Position numbers and translations under genes: made by a program. Positions 13,201 through 23,403 of a stretch of 64,000 nt of DNA are shown piece after piece. The stretch comes from Hirundichthys speculiger (taxonomy: Eukaryota; Chordata; Actinopteri; Beloniformes; Exocoetidae), in NCBI GenBank assembly GCA_018398805.1, contig JAGFBZ010000001.1, forward strand, positions 1-64,000, in the 5' to 3' direction. The notes under the pieces are model-generated. The model did no database searches. It was given only the letters and a program-made list of their open reading frames with translations, and had not been told where the DNA came from. Numbering within the stretch: position 1 is the stretch's first letter; each line of letters starts with the position of its first letter.

Positions 13201-16200
13201 TGAATTAACTGAACTGAAAGGTAGGTGACCGCAGACAGCGACGCAGAGAGGAGAGAAAGGAGGCCTCTGATTGGTCAATTCTACATCCGCGTAGAAAAGA
13301 GCGCGTCATAGAAGAACTGAGGAAGTGCCCACATCTGTACGATTCTCGTTCTCCACACTACAAAGACAGCACATATTCTAGTAATTCATGGAGGGAGATA
13401 GTGATGAATGTGGGTCTGGATACGACCGAGACGGTGAGGAAGTAGAAAAACTCAAGAGATACGTTTAGTAAGTTTAGCTAGTTCGTGATTGTCGCTCTTG
13501 CGTTGTAGCGTAGAATAACATAGCGGAGACGCCGCTTCAAAATTAAGCATAAATCAAAAGTAACTGCGGCATACCGGCGACAAGATAACTGACACATTGC
13601 TGCGAGAGTAACAGCTTTTAAAGCCGGCGTCTTCCATCACTGAATACGGTCTCAAATCCTGACTAATAAAATAGGCAATGGACTCCGTAATTTTCTGCGA
13701 CCTAGGTGAAGTAGATGATGTCCAGCGTGGTTTGTTTCAGATAGCACCGCAACTTCTTGGGCTAGCTCTCAGTTAGCATTAGCTTGTCCGGGAGGTGACG
13801 TTTCAGGTGGGCTCGCGGGTTGGTGGTATTTCCAGAGTACTTCACGTTTGTGTGACACAGCTTGCAAACCGCCATAGTTTTGTCTAAATCTTTGCTTTCC
13901 TTTTTCTTTTTTAAACCGAATTGCTCCCAGACATCTGCTTTTAAGCACACAGGCGCTGGGTTTATACTCGCCGCCATTCTCCTGACTGGCTCAGCTCTAG
14001 CTGGAAGAGAAGCTAGCTTCTGGATAACTTGTTAGAAATGCTCTACAGCGACACTAGCGGCTGGAGGACTAAATGGCATTGATGTCATTTAGGACTGACA
14101 GCAGCTCCATTTTTAGGTCTCAGTCACACTTGAACAAAGAGATGACTGTAAATATATAAACATAAAAATTACTGCTGAGCTCGTTCCACTGGCAGCCAGA
14201 CATGGCCACATCATGACACCGCCTCCACCATGCCTGACCATGTGGTCTGCTCCAGATCATGAGCCGTTCCTTCCCTTCACCATGCTTGTCTCTTCTCCGA
14301 TACGTGAGTGTTGCTTTCATCTGATTTCAGAACATCGAGGCAGCCACTCACCCACCATCATGCACTCACACGTGCACTCACACGTGCACTCACAGGCCCA
14401 GTTACTGAGTTACAGAGTCCAGAGCAAAGGCTGCTCACCTCTGGGTCACATGCAGCGCCTCCGTGACTACCTGGTCACTAAAGTGCTTGTGTGAGACGAG
14501 CACAGAGAAGGAAACCCAGACCAGTCAGAGCAACGTGCACTAACCAGAGCCACTAAGTTAGTGCATGTTGTGGTTGATGGGCAGATGTTCTGAGTCAGGT
14601 GGTTTAATTCTGGATAAACTGCGTCCTCTGAAAGTACAGCCTGTCTCATAATTACCTGAGGTGGTGGCCAGGATGGGAGGAGTTCCTCATGATCCTTGTT
14701 GGCCTGTGCATGTGTCTCTGGTGGAGGTGGTGGGGGTTCATGGTCCACGAGCAGCTGGTACCACAGCAGCATGCCGTGGGTGACCAGGGAGCAGCGGTAG
14801 AAGGATACCAGCAGCCGCTCACGCAGGTTGACTCTCCGTGATGTTCTTAACGCTCACCAGAGCGGTCGTATTATTAACAGACCAGCTGAGCTCCTGGGAG
14901 GTGAACGTGAAGCTAGACACCATCTCCACCGTCTCCTCTGATGCTTAAGGGAGTAGGTTCCTCCGTGGCAGATGATCGGCTCCTTGGTGGGGTTGGGTTC
15001 TGACTAGGGATGCTGTGGTTTTTGAAAAAATCTATTTAAATCGATTTTAAAAAATTGATTTAATTAAGCCATGAATCGCGATGTGGCCTTCAGGCCACCA
15101 GAGGGCACACTCGAGTTAAACTCCGTTCTTGTTGAACCTCTATTCTGCCCTCACTGCTTCCCCAGTGCAGCCAGGCAGCTAGCTAGCATGTCTGCTAATG
15201 AAGAATCCATTTGTATCCTCTTCCAAGAGCTTTATTGGCACGTCTTTCATCAGCCAGAGAGATTTTGTAAAACTGAAATAATATAAATACGTCACATAAA
15301 TTAAAATGCAATCAAAAAATAGACGTAGCTAGCATGCTAACGGGATAGCACGCTAACACCAGCGGTTTTCCGGACCTTAAAAAAACGGTACATTTTAACA
15401 TTAATAATGATATAAAACATGTCGATTTCCAACATAAACACCAAGCATAAACTCTGAAGTTAAACTTAAAGGCTGTTCTCAGCAAAGAAGAACAGAGAAA
15501 CGATTGAAGAGTCGAGGTAACCTGACTTGTTACGTACTAAAGGAAAAAAAAATTTGAGACTGCACTGATTTATTGAAAAGAGGGCAGTAGGCCTTTTGTA
15601 AAAAAGAAAAGAACAAAAACGAGGTTTGACAGATTTGAGAGTTGACTATGCAGGTATAAAGAGGATAAGAAAAAAAAACAGTATTGTAAAAGAAAACTGA
15701 TACATTTTTTTTATCATTAGCTGCTAGCTCTAATCCACTGTATTGAAAAGAGAATAAGAGAAATGCTACAGTGTTGTTAAAAAGGAAAAGGCTGGATTTC
15801 TGTAAAAGAAATAATAATAAAAATAATCACAATACAATACAATTGTACAATTCGAATTGTGATTCGTATGGTATCGTGAGTTGAGTGAATCGTGGCATCC
15901 CTAGTTCGAGTTGCAGACTCGTCCCATCACGGTGTGTCGTCAGCAGACTTTATGACGGTGTTGGTGACGGTGTTGGTGACGGTGTTGGTGGTAGGTGTGT
16001 GTGGGGATAGAGGAGGAGACTGGGGGGGGACGGTGCTGGGCGTCAGGGCTGTGCAGTGATGGTGGAAGTACCTGATCCATCTGCATGTGGTTCTACCAGG
16101 GATGGACGGCTGTGACATCACCAAACAGCATCACAGACAGATGCGTGTGTTTACAGTCGAGACGTTTCCTAGGGAACGTAGTGGACACCAGACCCTGGAA

Positions 16201-16429
16201 CTCTGAGAGGATTTCTGCAGATGCTGCTTTATGTGACAGTCACTGACTCGCTCTTCCTCTGACTTCTGTTCCTGCTGCTTCAGTCGGTTAAACAGCGACC
16301 AGCTCCCCCCACCAAGCCTCTGCCCCCAGACCCCCCCACCCCCGGCAGCCAGGTACAGTCACAGGTACACCTGCAGCAGGTAGTGTTGCTGTCTGTCCAG
16401 CTGTGAGAGGCCCCTGGAGGAGAGAACAG

Positions 16430-16510
<81 letters not shown>

Positions 16511-19500
16511 TGTGTGAGTGTGTACGTCTACACACACATCTAGATCAAACCTTTTCTGTCTTCACGTAGATGACCAGAACATGTTTTTTGAACAGTAAGA
16601 GGCCAGAAACACACGGACCGGTCGGTGCATGTTCTGGTTCCTGCTGATGTGAGGGTGTTCTGATCCCAGTTTCCTGTTCTTCACTGACTCTGATACCACG
16701 GCTGTGAGCATCACCGTCTCCATCTGACACCACTGTTGTCTGCTTTAGTGGCTTGTTTTTATATTTTTATTCCCTGATGGTCATGACTGTTATTATTGTG
16801 CTGGTTGTTTCACCTGGTTCAGGTTAAATTCTTGCTGAAGCATCTCTAAACACAGCAGACATGAATGGGTCAGGAGTTACAAAGGTGAGAAGTGTGCGCA
16901 CGCCGGTGGTGGGGGGGGTGGGGGGTGGTGCGGAGGAAATACTTCAGGTACACTGTGCAAAAAGGGTTAGGGCACACACCAAGTGTGGGCCGCGGCCCCC
17001 TGCTGGGCCATTGCAGTACTGCAGGTGAGCCGTGAGAGGTCATTAAAGTTATACAGATATGTTTTAAATCCTCGATCTTTTTAAAATATGTTTTTAATAA
17101 CTGTAAAATATTCATGAAATGATTTAAAAAAAACATTAAGATGTAATAAAACAAACCAGTTAAGTGTTATTCTACTGTCATCTTAATTTAATATGACAAG
17201 TGTCACCTTATTTGTTGACCCCTCACATTAATATCAGAACGTAGCTTCTAGTCCTGAATGTTGATCACAGTTGTGATTAAAGGTTTGGGTGGACCACTGA
17301 GATTTTTCACATTTCAAATTGGGCCTTGGTACCCTGAAGTTTGGGAATGGCTGGGTTAGGGTATCAAGTGACTAAAGTTTACAACTTCACCTTCAGCCTT
17401 CTCAGCCCTCAGTGAATATTATCCTCACAGGTCCCTGATGTGGATTCACCAATTATTTACCAAATACAGAGATATTAGAAAGAAGCCTGTGTTTCTTCTT
17501 TTATATTACCGTTAACTACACAAGCTTGATGCAAACTTCTAGCAAATCAGAGCTGTTTTTCACTGGAGCTTTGGCTAGCTCTGACAGTGTTCAACGTTAG
17601 CTGTAGCAGACGGCAGTAACTTTGTTATAAATTAAAAATATGAACAAAATATGAAAATGATTGAAACCATTGCTCACCAAATTCAATCCACTGGTAAATG
17701 CAGGTAGGAAACATCTGCCTCGTCCCCGGCGTGGACAGAACTAGCTCCTGCTTCTTGTCCCGCTTATCAATGTGACCTCCGAGTTTCTCCAAGTACACAT
17801 GAATGAAGAATGTTGGAACAATTTAGCCTGATTGGTTCTGGACAGGATTTACTGACCGTCCAAGTGTCATTTAGAGGGCCGATTTCTGAAGTGCTCAGTT
17901 TGCTTATTAGGGCAATTACGTATATGATAATTTAAAAAAAATTTTAAAAAATCTCCCAACTCCGACGACCACCCCCCCCCCAAAAAAAAAAAAAAAAAGA
18001 AAGAAAACTCCTCGGATCTACACGATTCACGTAGGTCACCATTTTTGACTTCAAAATGGCAAATTTCACTGAAAGGTGAGGGATTTTCATGCCTGACAGG
18101 GAAACTGTACCTGCTCCATGATTTTACTCTGTTTCTGGAAGTCCAGATGTTGTCTGGACCGTCTGAGTTCTTTCCGAGTGGTGAACATGTTTGGTAGTTT
18201 GGAGACTCCAAGAAGTGTACCAGATGTTTTGAAGGACCACCAGCGTCTGTTCATGACGCTAACATCACAGTTGTCTGTTGTCTGTTTTTGCTGCAGCTTT
18301 CTGACTTTCTCTGGGGATTTTCTGTCATCTCTGAAAGAAAGCTGCAGAGTTCACTGCTGCAGTTCGTCCATCTTTCCTAAACTTTTTTTCATGTGCTGCT
18401 CTCAGAGCTCTCTAAATTTATCTCGTGATGCTTCCTGCAGCATTCGTGCCACCTCTGGAAGCTGCTGTCACTGCTCTACCAGGACTTTCCAGCCTGAAAT
18501 AACGGCGTGTTGCCGGTGTAAATCTGATTCAGACGACTAGCTCACTGCTTCCTGCTAAATCAAAACAGGAAGTTGCAAATCTGCGTTGAGTAACTTCTAA
18601 TGGTGGCTTTTAGAGCCATGAAGCAAGCAGGGACAGCAGATAAGATGACGTGGTTTCAGATCCTGAGACGGTGACTGTCAGCAGGATCATCCAGGGTTTC
18701 AGGTCTGGGATCAGGATCAGATCACCTCTGCATGAGTCTCGGTGCGTGATGCTCTGTCCTCTGTTTCCTCCTGACGTGTCCTCCTCTTCCTCCCTTCTTC
18801 ACTAACCCTCCAGCTGCCGGGGAGTCGGCCGGCTCCGCCCACCAAGCCACTCCCCCCTGACCCCGTCACGGCCGCTCAGGTACGCTGCGCCGGTAGCTGG
18901 TAGCTAGTAGTTAGTAGCCGGTAACTGGTAGTTAGTAGCCGGTAGCTAGTAGCGGTAGCTGTTAGCTAGTAGCTAGTAGATAGTAGCTGTTAGCTAGCAG
19001 CCGGTAGCTGGTAGCTGTTAACTGGTAGCTAGTAGCTGGTAGACGGTAGCCGGTAGCTGGTAGCTAGTAGCCGGTAGCTGTTAGCTAGTAGCTGGTAGCC
19101 GGTAGCTGGTAACTAGTAGCTGTTAGCTGGTAGCTGGTAGAGGGGATCTCTGTAAGGTCAGCAGGGCGGTGTGTTATTCTAGATCGATCAGAGCTGCTGT
19201 CTGTGATCAGTCACTGTGATTATTGATTGGACTGGCTGAATGAGTTGGTGGTTTGGCTAAAAAAAAACTGGGCAAATGAAGTGTTTCCAGAACCAGTTTG
19301 ATTTCCTAACTTCTGTCCTGGTAAGTTCAGCTGATTAACAAACCAAATCACCTGCTTTGATCCCTGAGTGGCTGTTTAACCTGGATATCTAAGATTTTCA
19401 GGAGTTTTTATTTTAAACTCTTCTTTCTCTTCAGGTCTCTGTTCCGCTCAAACCTGTGGTCCCTAAGAAGCCCCGCCCTCCAGCCCCGCCCAAACAGCCT

Positions 19501-21006
19501 CACCTGCCGCCTCACCCGGGCCTCCCGCCACACCTGGGCTACGCCCACGACACCAAACCAGCGCCGCACGGAGCCGTCGCCCCCGCCCCCGCCGCCGCCG
19601 CCAGTCCCCACAGGTACGACAGCTGCAGCGTAGGTTCAGAGGAGGACGGCTGTAGAACCAGAAACAGAACTGGACTGTTCCTCCAGTTCCTCCAGAGAAA
19701 GACGAGGTGGCGAGTGAGCCTGGTGTTGTGCTTTTACCAGGGGGGTGAAAACAGATCGATACGTTACATTAGATAAATGGATGCAGCTGCATCAGTGAGT
19801 CTGGGCCCCCGGAGAGTTCAGATGGTTTAGGCCCGTTGACGGAGGCGTCGGTTCTGATGCAGGTTCAACTCCCGGCCCCTGACACTCGGCTCCGTGTCTT
19901 CTCCAACTTCCTGTCAGGTTAATCCTGTGGTCTGACCCCGTGTTGATCAGGGAGTTAATGAGCTGAACACCTCACTATGTGACCTCAACATTTCTAAAAA
20001 ACGAAACATTTTACAAAAACAAGTTGGAACAAAATAACTCAGATATAAATGTAATGAACTGTTATTCAGAGGATAAATCTGCACCTGCAGCAGTAAATAA
20101 CCTTCTACCCATGAACTCCTGCGGATGTGAATTTGGGTGGAGGGTCAGCAGCTTAACCAGAGAGGCCCAGACCTCCGTCTCTCCCCCCACCTCCTCCAGG
20201 AGGACACCCAGGTCTTCCAGGGTCCGATGTCTGCCTCCAGGCCTTCTCCTGGTTGGTCAAGGCCTAAACACCTCCCCAAAGAGGTGACCAGGTGCCCTAA
20301 CCCCCCTGCTGGACCCCTGAACTCCTCATCCTGCCCTTAACGGAGTGAAATCAATTTAAGTGAAGTTTAGCAGCTGAAACTGCGACATTATTCTCCTGCA
20401 ACAAATCTGAGGTGAATGGATGAGCTCATGGATCAGTTTCATGTTCTGAGAACCCAACCACATGTATTATCAGTTTCCAGTCCTGATTCTGGATCGTTGC
20501 GTCGCTGCGATTAATATGAAACTAAGACGACACAGTCGACACATGATTTCTGCATCAAGAGACACCAAATAAACATGTCAGATCATCCTCACTTCGGTTT
20601 AGTTGAGAGAGCACATGACAGGAAGTGGTGGGGCTCGTCTTCGTTGCAACACTAACAGACGACTCTTCCAGTCGTCGGGTTTCACGTCTCACATGATGAA
20701 CGGCCTCCTCTGGCAACAGGAAGCAGCAGCACGTTGCACAAGGACGGGTGTGAATGTGTCAGAGGGCGAGGAGTTGTTTCAAAACACCAGCTACTGTCAG
20801 GATGAACCTTCAAATCACTGTCGGGGGGGGTGGAGGTGTCCAGTGGTTTAACTGGTTTAAGAGCTTCATGAACGTCTGAGTGGAGGAGCGGGAGGTTGTT
20901 GTGACTGTTTCTGAATGATCTAACGGTCACCTTGTCTCTGTCCGCCTGCAGGCGTCCTCCTGTCCGTCCCAGTCGACCCACAGTCCAGTCGTCTCCTCCC
21001 CTTTGA
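244..21006 (+). CDS. adam15: ADAM15-like disintegrin metalloprotease, 3' part of gene (19 exons visible)
   Basis: Membrane-anchored zinc metalloprotease/disintegrin of the cell surface. Exons read from AG/GT borders and phase: 244-309, 742-813, 896-1065, 1148-1232, 1488-1636, 2237-2414, 2814-2906, 2991-3186, 5155-5263, 5396-5591, 5783-5860, 7503-7614 (end tentative), 7707-7860, 9960-10068, 12637-12705, 16284-16352, 18814-18879, 19435-19613, 20952-21006. They sum to 2,205 nt with every phase compatible (734 codons plus TGA at 21004-21006). Domain order is reprolysin, disintegrin, cysteine-rich, EGF-like, TM and a proline-rich tail. The start (signal peptide, prodomain) lies upstream of the window. 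The adam15 assignment rests on the catalytic-domain wording ([28 protein letters not shown]) and the SH3-ligand-rich tail typical of ADAM15. ADAM12 or ADAM19 are less likely alternatives. Confidence 0.88.
1488..1636 (+). CDS. adam15: adam15 catalytic-site exon (HExxHxxGxxHD)
   Basis: The exon encodes [20 protein letters not shown] followed by LGMRHD. The zinc-binding motif [12 protein letters not shown] has all three histidines, the catalytic glutamate and the adamalysin Asp, so the protease should be active. The cysteines downstream (SCSCQNE, GGCIME) match the reprolysin disulfide pattern with a Met-turn (CIMEPSTG). Acceptor follows a CT-rich tract; donor is GG|gtcagt, phase 2. Confidence 0.9.
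1725..1966. mobile_element. Non-autonomous DNA transposon remnant (fish hAT type)
   Basis: Sequence from CAGGGGTCCTCCAGGGCCCC to near GACTGAAGAACAG, including CACACCTGACTCTAATGACT. I know this wording as a dispersed non-coding repeat in teleost introns. Boundaries approximate, no target duplication found. Confidence 0.45.
2237..3186 (+). CDS. adam15: adam15 disintegrin-domain exons
   Basis: Exons 2237-2414, 2814-2906 and 2991-3186. The sequence carries [15 protein letters not shown], then [14 protein letters not shown], then ICCQDC, the conserved disintegrin cysteine scaffold. The integrin-binding loop reads [14 protein letters not shown], so the RGD known from mammalian ADAM15 is absent and LGE occupies that position. 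The generic ADAM ECD-type loop (ECDLPEFC) is intact. Phase at the end is 1. Confidence 0.88.
3717..4379. mobile_element. Non-autonomous hAT element with 8-bp TSD
   Basis: 663 bp with terminal inverted repeats CAGTCCTTCTCAAATAGT / ATTGAGAAGCACTG and a perfect flanking duplication CTTTAAAC (3709-3716, 4380-4387). 8-bp TSDs are the hAT hallmark; the ends are Charlie-like. Contains G-runs near each end and a CTCF-like word at 3848-3863. No transposase. Confidence 0.88.
4838..4975 (+). mobile_element. LINE 3' tail
   Basis: TTTCCCCATTGTGGGACAAA followed by AAGGAATATC and repeated TTATC: the 3' end of a fish LINE with its microsatellite tail, strongly 5'-truncated. The same tail recurs at 58640. 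Confidence 0.6.
5155..5860 (+). CDS. adam15: adam15 cysteine-rich domain exons
   Basis: Exons 5155-5263, 5396-5591 and 5783-5860 encode the ADAM cysteine-rich region ([31 protein letters not shown]) and the start of the EGF-like module ([11 protein letters not shown]). The exon at 5396 sits directly after a stretch resembling one at 3421-3516 (see findings). Confidence 0.87.
6671..7283. mobile_element. Non-autonomous hAT element with 8-bp TSD
   Basis: 613 bp starting TAGTGCTGGGCGATATGG and ending TTGCACTA, flanked by perfect CACAGATG (6663-6670, 7284-7291). Sub-terminal ATATCACGATA words are typical of fish hAT relatives. No coding capacity. Confidence 0.85.
7503..7860 (+). CDS. adam15: adam15 EGF-like end and transmembrane exons
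   Basis: Exon 7503-7614 begins [19 protein letters not shown], completing the EGF-like module. Its 3' border is uncertain: the next exon (7707-7860) needs an incoming phase of 1, which rules out the better-looking donor at 7562 and favours GAG|gt at 7614; a donor at 7570 (TCCG|gtcatg) is also phase-compatible. Exon 7707-7860 encodes the single TM helix ([20 protein letters not shown]) followed by a basic RFPRFRR stop-transfer. Confidence 0.75.
8527..9760 (+). mobile_element. Tc1/mariner element, dead transposase
   Basis: Ends CAGTGCTGGAGGAAAAAGTA and, inverted, CACAAGCAGGAAAAAGTA, flanked by TA on both sides (8525-8526, 9761-9762). Interior ~8880-9070 reads [17 protein letters not shown] then ADET and KNNQLCIR, the Tc1 DD34E transposase region, with stops. 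A minisatellite has grown in its 3' half. Confidence 0.75.
9360..9690 (+). repeat. CCAGCTGTTC minisatellite inside the Tc1 element
   Basis: Variable 15-30 bp units around TTCCAGCTGTTCACTAGCTC. Confidence 0.85.
9960..10068 (+). CDS. adam15: adam15 juxtamembrane cytoplasmic exon
   Basis: 36 residues ([20 protein letters not shown], then a proline-containing stretch ending PPQKE). Enters at phase 2, leaves at phase 0, which makes every following proline-rich exon a removable in-frame cassette. Confidence 0.75.
10655..11756. mobile_element. hAT-like element with decayed TSD
   Basis: Ends TAGGGATGCACGATAAC and inverted TGGGGTGCACGATAAC. Flanks CACATGAC and GGTATGAC match at 5 of 8. A second hAT-like end is nested at ~11503-11640 (AGGGGTGTGACTCTTTCACT). 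Confidence 0.65.
12637..12705 (+). CDS. adam15: adam15 SH3-ligand cassette exon 1
   Basis: 69 nt, phase 0-0, encoding [18 protein letters not shown] plus TPPPQ. Contains [11 protein letters not shown], overlapping class I/II SH3 ligands. Clean tatcag|gtt acceptor and cag|gtaacg donor. Confidence 0.82.
13033..13980 (-). mobile_element. hAT element fragment with BED zinc finger
   Basis: Left end TAGGGCTGTGGCAATACACT. The minus strand at 13977-13762 encodes 71 residues including [20 protein letters not shown] then [20 protein letters not shown] and LKRH: a BED-type C2H2 finger (CxxC...HxxxxH) as in ZBED/hAT transposases. The rest of the transposase is lost and the right end was not found. Confidence 0.75.
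14150..14340 (-). mobile_element. Tc1-like transposase remnant
   Basis: On the minus strand the stretch near 14250-14205 reads [19 protein letters not shown], the conserved catalytic-region motif (KHGGGxxMxWGC) of Tc1-type transposases. No ends found. Confidence 0.5.
14645..14990 (-). pseudogene. Decayed protein-coding fragment of unknown origin
   Basis: Minus strand reads [20 protein letters not shown] and [10 protein letters not shown], then after a one-base frame change [37 protein letters not shown], ending PSWPPPQ. The text looks like real protein with one frameshift, and lies inside an adam15 intron on the opposite strand. I do not recognise the family. Confidence 0.4.
15005..15903. 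mobile_element. hAT-like element
   Basis: Ends TAGGGATGCTGTGG and inverted TAGGGATGCCACGA. Flanks GTTCTGAC / GTTCGAGT share only part of an 8-bp TSD. AT-rich, no transposase. Confidence 0.65.
16284..16352 (+). CDS. adam15: adam15 SH3-ligand cassette exon 2
   Basis: 69 nt, phase 0-0, encoding [20 protein letters not shown] plus GSQ. Same [13 protein letters not shown] core as the exons at 12637 and 18814. Lies just upstream of a long TG repeat. Confidence 0.82.
16431..16508 (+). repeat. (TG)n microsatellite
   Basis: About 39 TG repeats, 78 bases after the second SH3-ligand exon. Confidence 0.95.
16973..17352. mobile_element. Short non-autonomous hAT element with TSD
   Basis: 380 bp bounded by GGGTTAGGG (16964-16972, 17353-17361). 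Right end reads ...GGGAATGGCT. A truncated inverted copy lies at 30604-30912. Confidence 0.7.
17353..18117. other. Intron stretch, nothing recognised
   Basis: Only a C-run/A-run at 17971-18000 stands out. Confidence 0.4.
18118..18540 (-). other. Coiled-coil-like decayed coding sequence
   Basis: The minus strand keeps one frame across ~400 bases with only a few TGA stops, each explicable as CGA-to-TGA decay. It reads [63 protein letters not shown], a heptad-like text. A 140-codon plus-strand ORF is the Cys/Ser-rich mirror of it. Unrecognised; could be part of a dispersed repeat. Confidence 0.35.
18814..18879 (+). CDS. adam15: adam15 SH3-ligand cassette exon 3
   Basis: 66 nt, phase 0-0, encoding [20 protein letters not shown] plus AQ. 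Third copy of the motif; the donor (cag|gtacgc) runs straight into a heptamer minisatellite. Confidence 0.82.
18884..19142 (+). repeat. Heptamer minisatellite (GTAGCTG / GTAGCTA / GTAGCCG)
   Basis: About 35 heptamers immediately after the third SH3-ligand exon. Confidence 0.9.
19435..21006 (+). CDS. adam15: adam15 C-terminal proline-rich exons and stop
   Basis: Exon 19435-19613 encodes [20 protein letters not shown] and a poly-Ala/Pro stretch. Exon 20952-21006 encodes a short [17 protein letters not shown] terminus and TGA. The last residues recall the PSRPAPPPP-type end of ADAM15. The 19614-20951 intron contains nothing else I recognise. Confidence 0.82.
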
Positions 21007-21286
21007 CCTCGGGGGACGATTGGCGGCTGTAGAGACTCCAATCGAGACTTGAGGACGGAGACCGCGGATCCTCCGTGAAGTCCAACTGCAAATAAGAAGT
21101 GTATCTCAGTGCCTTGCTTAGCGGACGCTCTGGAATCAAACCTGCGACCTGCGCTGCTGCTGATGGAGCTGGTGCCCCCCCTCCCCCCCCGCCTGCTGCC
21201 GACACCAGAGCTCAGTGCCTTGCTTCAGGGTGGGGGTTTCTAGACTGGTCCAGGACCTTCGGACTCTCAAGGGCCTGATTCCCTCC

Positions 21287-21484
21287 TGAAGGACCGGCGG
21301 ACCGTCTGGTTCCTCCTGAAGGACCGGCGGACCGTCTGGTTCCTCCTGAAGGACCGTCTGGTTCCTCCTGAAGGACCGGTGGACCGTCCGGTTCCTCCTG
21401 AAGGACCGTCCGGTTCCTCCTGAAGGACCGGTGGACGGTCCGGTTCCTCCTGAAGGACCGGTGGACCGTCCGGTTCCTCCTGAG
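21287..21484 (+). repeat. ~29-bp minisatellite in adam15 3'UTR
   Basis: Units TCCTGAAGGACCGGTGGACC plus a CGTCCGGTT end, some lacking 8 bases. Confidence 0.88.
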
Positions 21485-21606
21485 CTGCATCTAAACCCCC
21501 GGACCGAGTCCTCAGACTGGACCGTAGACTCATGGACTCCTTAGAAGACCTGATGAATGTTTGACCTGCTGACGGCTGTTTAATGTGTCACTTCAGAGAT
21601 TTTGAC

Positions 21607-21612
21607 AATAAA
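21607..21612 (+). promoter_or_regulatory. Polyadenylation signal AATAAA, probable adam15 end
   Basis: AATAAA 601 bases after the stop, followed by AGTTGTGATTTTTGG (a GT/T-rich downstream element). A second AATAAA at ~22203 is a possible distal site. Confidence 0.6.
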
Positions 21613-22258
21613 AGTTGTGATTTTTGGGAATTAAAGAGAAACAGAAGACGTTCAGAAGTAATTGTTCTAGTTGTGACAACAGTTTCTGTTATTGGACTGG
21701 TTCTGTTCGGTGCAGCTCTTGTTTGGACCTTCTCCAGTCTCCACCACTGACCGTCTTTTAAAATGACCTCCTCGTGTCTTCGCCGACGTGGCCGGTAACC
21801 GCCGGAAACCCCAGATCACGTCCTGGATCTTCCTGCCGGTTCGATGTGGACTGAAAGCCTTACCAGGGAGAACCGGTTCCGTCCCAGCGCGTCAGCCCGT
21901 TCCTGCTGGGAGACGCTGCTGTTTTTCTAAACCCGCCTTGAGATTGACAGCCGGGGATGTTTGTAACGTCACGCCAAAGTGAAGCGGATGAATGTTCCCG
22001 GGAGGACGGCTGACCTCGAGGCCCCGCACCACTTCCTGTTGGTCCTCCTGAAGGCCAGCGCTCAGACTCAAGAGGGAGGCTCGGTTTTTTTTTACTAGAA
22101 CTGTCCCGGCCGTCACGTCTGCAGCAGAACCGTTTAAACGTGTAACATTTCTACTACAGAGGAAAGTGCTGTGACATGTTTTGTTTTGTGCGTTCGAACC
22201 AACAATAAACTCCTTTCATACACATGAATGTTTGCGGTGGTTTGTGCAGCAGCGCGTA
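21613..22258. other. Intergenic stretch without recognised gene
   Basis: No splice-bounded exon or repeat recognised. GC-rich (Cp G present). ORFs here look incidental. Confidence 0.4.
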
Positions 22259-22266
22259 GAGATGAT

Positions 22267-23359
22267 TAGGGTTGGGAATCAAGAACCGGCTCCTGTAGAG
22301 AACCGGTTCCGTGTGTTTCAATTCCATGGAATCGTTTGGCAGTTTATCTAGCGATTCTCTAATCGATTCCAACCAGCAAGATATCTCACGTAATTTACGC
22401 AAAGTTACGTACAGTCAATTCCAGAAAGCACTTACGTGATTAAGTTACGTTGGTTTAGCACGCGCATTGCAGTTGTAAACAACAATGGCGCCCACCAGGT
22501 TCAAACGCTCCAAAGTTTGGCTTCACTTCACCAAAGAAAGATGGCAACAAGGCAACTAGCAGTCATTGTAAAGTGGAGATAACAGCGTCGGGAGGGAACA
22601 TGGCTAACATGCAGAAACATTTGAACACACAACATGTGATAACGAGTGTCGTGTTTTTGACACTTCGGACTGATGGATCTCAACCCAGCAGCAGTAGCCA
22701 AGCTAAGATCACCTCTGGTAACTCTGGTTAGTAGCTATCCCGCTGACTATGTGCTTCTCTGTAAAACGCGCTATAACATTAACGCTATGCTATTAAACGA
22801 ATGACTTCTGCATTACATTTAGAAGATGACCGTGACGAGAGAGAGAGTCTGGCTGGTTCAGAGGCTGGAAGCACTCACTACTGATCACTACCTACCTCCA
22901 GAAAGATCACGTATCCTTCCTGAAAGAGCAGATATGCTTATTTTTCTGCAAAAGAATTGTTAATTCTTCATAGTATTTGCAGATTTGTACTATGCACTGT
23001 TCCATTGTATTTGATAGTATTTATCTTTCTTTATTATTATTTTTAAATGCTTAGTGAGCTCAAAGATCCTTTTAAAAGGGAGATTTTTTTAAATTTCTAT
23101 TAGGAAAAATCTGTTAGTAAAATGTTACACATTCTTGTGTATTTGCACAGTTACATATTACAACAGTTAACACGTTATCTTTGGGCCTCTTTTGACCTCG
23201 CTGTTGAGATTGTAAGGTCGTGACTTTTAAGTAAATAAAAATTGATGCTAATAAAACTGTTTGTTTTCCTTTTTCCCCAAATTAGAATCGATAAGAGAAT
23301 TGAATCGTTAAACAGTATCAATAATGGAATCGGAAAAATCTCATCAATTCCCATCCCTA
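22267..23359. mobile_element. hAT element with near-perfect 8-bp TSD
   Basis: 1,093 bp with ends TAGGGTTGGGAATC and inverted TAGGGATGGGAATTGATGAG, flanked by GAGATGAT (22259-22266) and GAGATGAG (23360-23367). A 325-bp inverted partial copy is at 51462-51786. Confidence 0.82.
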
Positions 23360-23403
23360 GAGATGAGCAGCAGCTGGACGTTGATGGTTCATCTCTTCCC
23401 CTG

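Larger units (their letters stand above)
21007..21630 (+). other. adam15: adam15 3'UTR with minisatellite
   Basis: Region between the stop and the first strong AATAAA. It contains a tandem array (21287-21484) that would be transcribed if the poly(A) site at ~21.63 kb is used. Confidence 0.6.

Noticed and set aside
16280..16537. Minus ORF with His-Thr repeats
   Set aside because: Antisense of the (TG)n microsatellite and of an adam15 exon.
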